From: an uncultured Bacteroidota bacterium
GTDB lineage: Bacteria > Bacteroidota > Bacteroidia > Chitinophagales > Chitinophagaceae
Direction of reading: 5' to 3'
DNA: 5,649 nt
Assembly: GCA_903835145.1 (NCBI GenBank)
Contig: CAILMA010000356.1
Location: forward strand, 1 to 5,649
In this document: positions 5,492-5,649 of the stretch, in pieces
How the letters are laid out: the number at the start of each line of letters is the position of its first letter
Position numbering within the stretch: the stretch's first letter is position 1
Translations under genes and position numbers: made by a program
The notes under the pieces: generated by a model
Told to the model about the DNA's origin: nothing
Database searches by the model: none
Seen by the model: the letters and a program-made list of their open reading frames with translations, nothing else

Positions 5492-5649
5492 CTATTTATA
5501 TTTTATCAAGGCAGCCTCCATTAGCTCATACACGTTTTTTTTCAAGTGCGGCAGCTCACTAAGTTCCATTCCTGCCACGCTCATTGGTTGCAAAAATATA
5601 GCCCTGTTTTTCCCCGGCCACAATTTCCACCAGCCGCTGTAGTGCCAGC
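5492..5649 (-). CDS. Partial PlsC-type acyltransferase, C-terminal 51 residues
   Basis: One minus-strand frame is open from the window edge to a TAG at 5494-5492, giving 51 residues. It has a tryptophan-rich start (WHYSGWWKLWPGK), then AIFLQPMSVAGMELSELPHLKKNVYELMEAAL. The order of a hydrophobic strand, a Pro, a short loop with acidic residues and a terminal helix LKxxVxxxMxxxL matches the end of Bacteroidota 1-acyl-sn-glycerol-3-phosphate acyltransferases. These transfer an acyl group to lysophosphatidate at the inner membrane during phospholipid synthesis. The HX4D and other catalytic motifs would lie outside the window, so the call rests on the tail alone. A second open minus frame (stop at 5559) is shorter and less protein-like in this context. 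The gene is on the same strand as the endonuclease-like gene and about 300 bp upstream of it. Confidence 0.5.
   Translation of the reverse strand, partial: WHYSGWWKLWPGKNRAIFLQPMSVAGMELSELPHLKKNVYELMEAALIKYK

Noticed and set aside
5362..5642. Two short plus-strand frames in the right-hand gap and over the acyltransferase tail
   Set aside because: They have no recognisable domain, overlap each other, and are antisense to a minus-strand frame that looks like a real protein C-terminus.
5559..5649. Alternative minus-strand open frame at the right edge (29 residues to a TAG)
   Set aside because: It overlaps the longer 51-residue frame, whose helix and strand pattern fits an acyltransferase C-terminus better; the shorter peptide matches no family I recognise.

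Overview
The window looks like an ordinary chromosomal segment of a Bacteroidota bacterium, probably from the Chitinophagaceae/Chitinophagales. Three things suggest this: promoters of the Bacteroidota type (a TAnnTTTG -7 element upstream of several genes), starts mostly without a clear Shine-Dalgarno sequence, and protein families and sequence style typical of that phylum. I assign the lineage from sequence style only.

Layout, left to right. The C-terminal end of a recX-like gene enters at base 1. It is followed by apaG (176-562, +) and a diheme cytochrome c-type lipoprotein (653-1384, +). nadA, encoding quinolinate synthase, runs toward the lipoprotein on the minus strand (1387-2394), with only 2 bp between the two stop codons. 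Next comes a gene-free, AT-rich stretch of about 470 bp (2395-2866) holding a dense cluster of DnaA boxes. Two are perfect TTATCCACA, one of them inside the nadA 5' codons; four have one mismatch and several are weaker. I read this as a candidate chromosomal replication origin (oriC). To its right are a SnoaL/NTF2-like protein (2867-3229, +) and a sugar-phosphate nucleotidyltransferase with a C-terminal left-handed beta-helix (3324-4325, +, GTG start). Two facing intrinsic terminators separate the latter from a secreted, divergent DNA/RNA non-specific endonuclease-like protein (4464-5192, -). After about 300 bp without a gene, the C-terminal end of a probable PlsC-type acyltransferase leaves the window on the minus strand.

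The genes do not form one pathway. They are separately promoted housekeeping and accessory functions: recombination control, a putative ion/polyphosphate-related protein, an electron-transfer lipoprotein, NAD synthesis, sugar nucleotide synthesis, a secreted nuclease-like protein and phospholipid synthesis. Divergent transcription of nadA and the SnoaL gene away from the DnaA-box cluster fits an origin, because both are then read with the replication fork.

I see no CRISPR array, insertion sequence, tRNA, rRNA, phage gene or toxin-antitoxin pair. The most notable signals are the oriC candidate and the nuclease-like protein whose catalytic motif is eroded.
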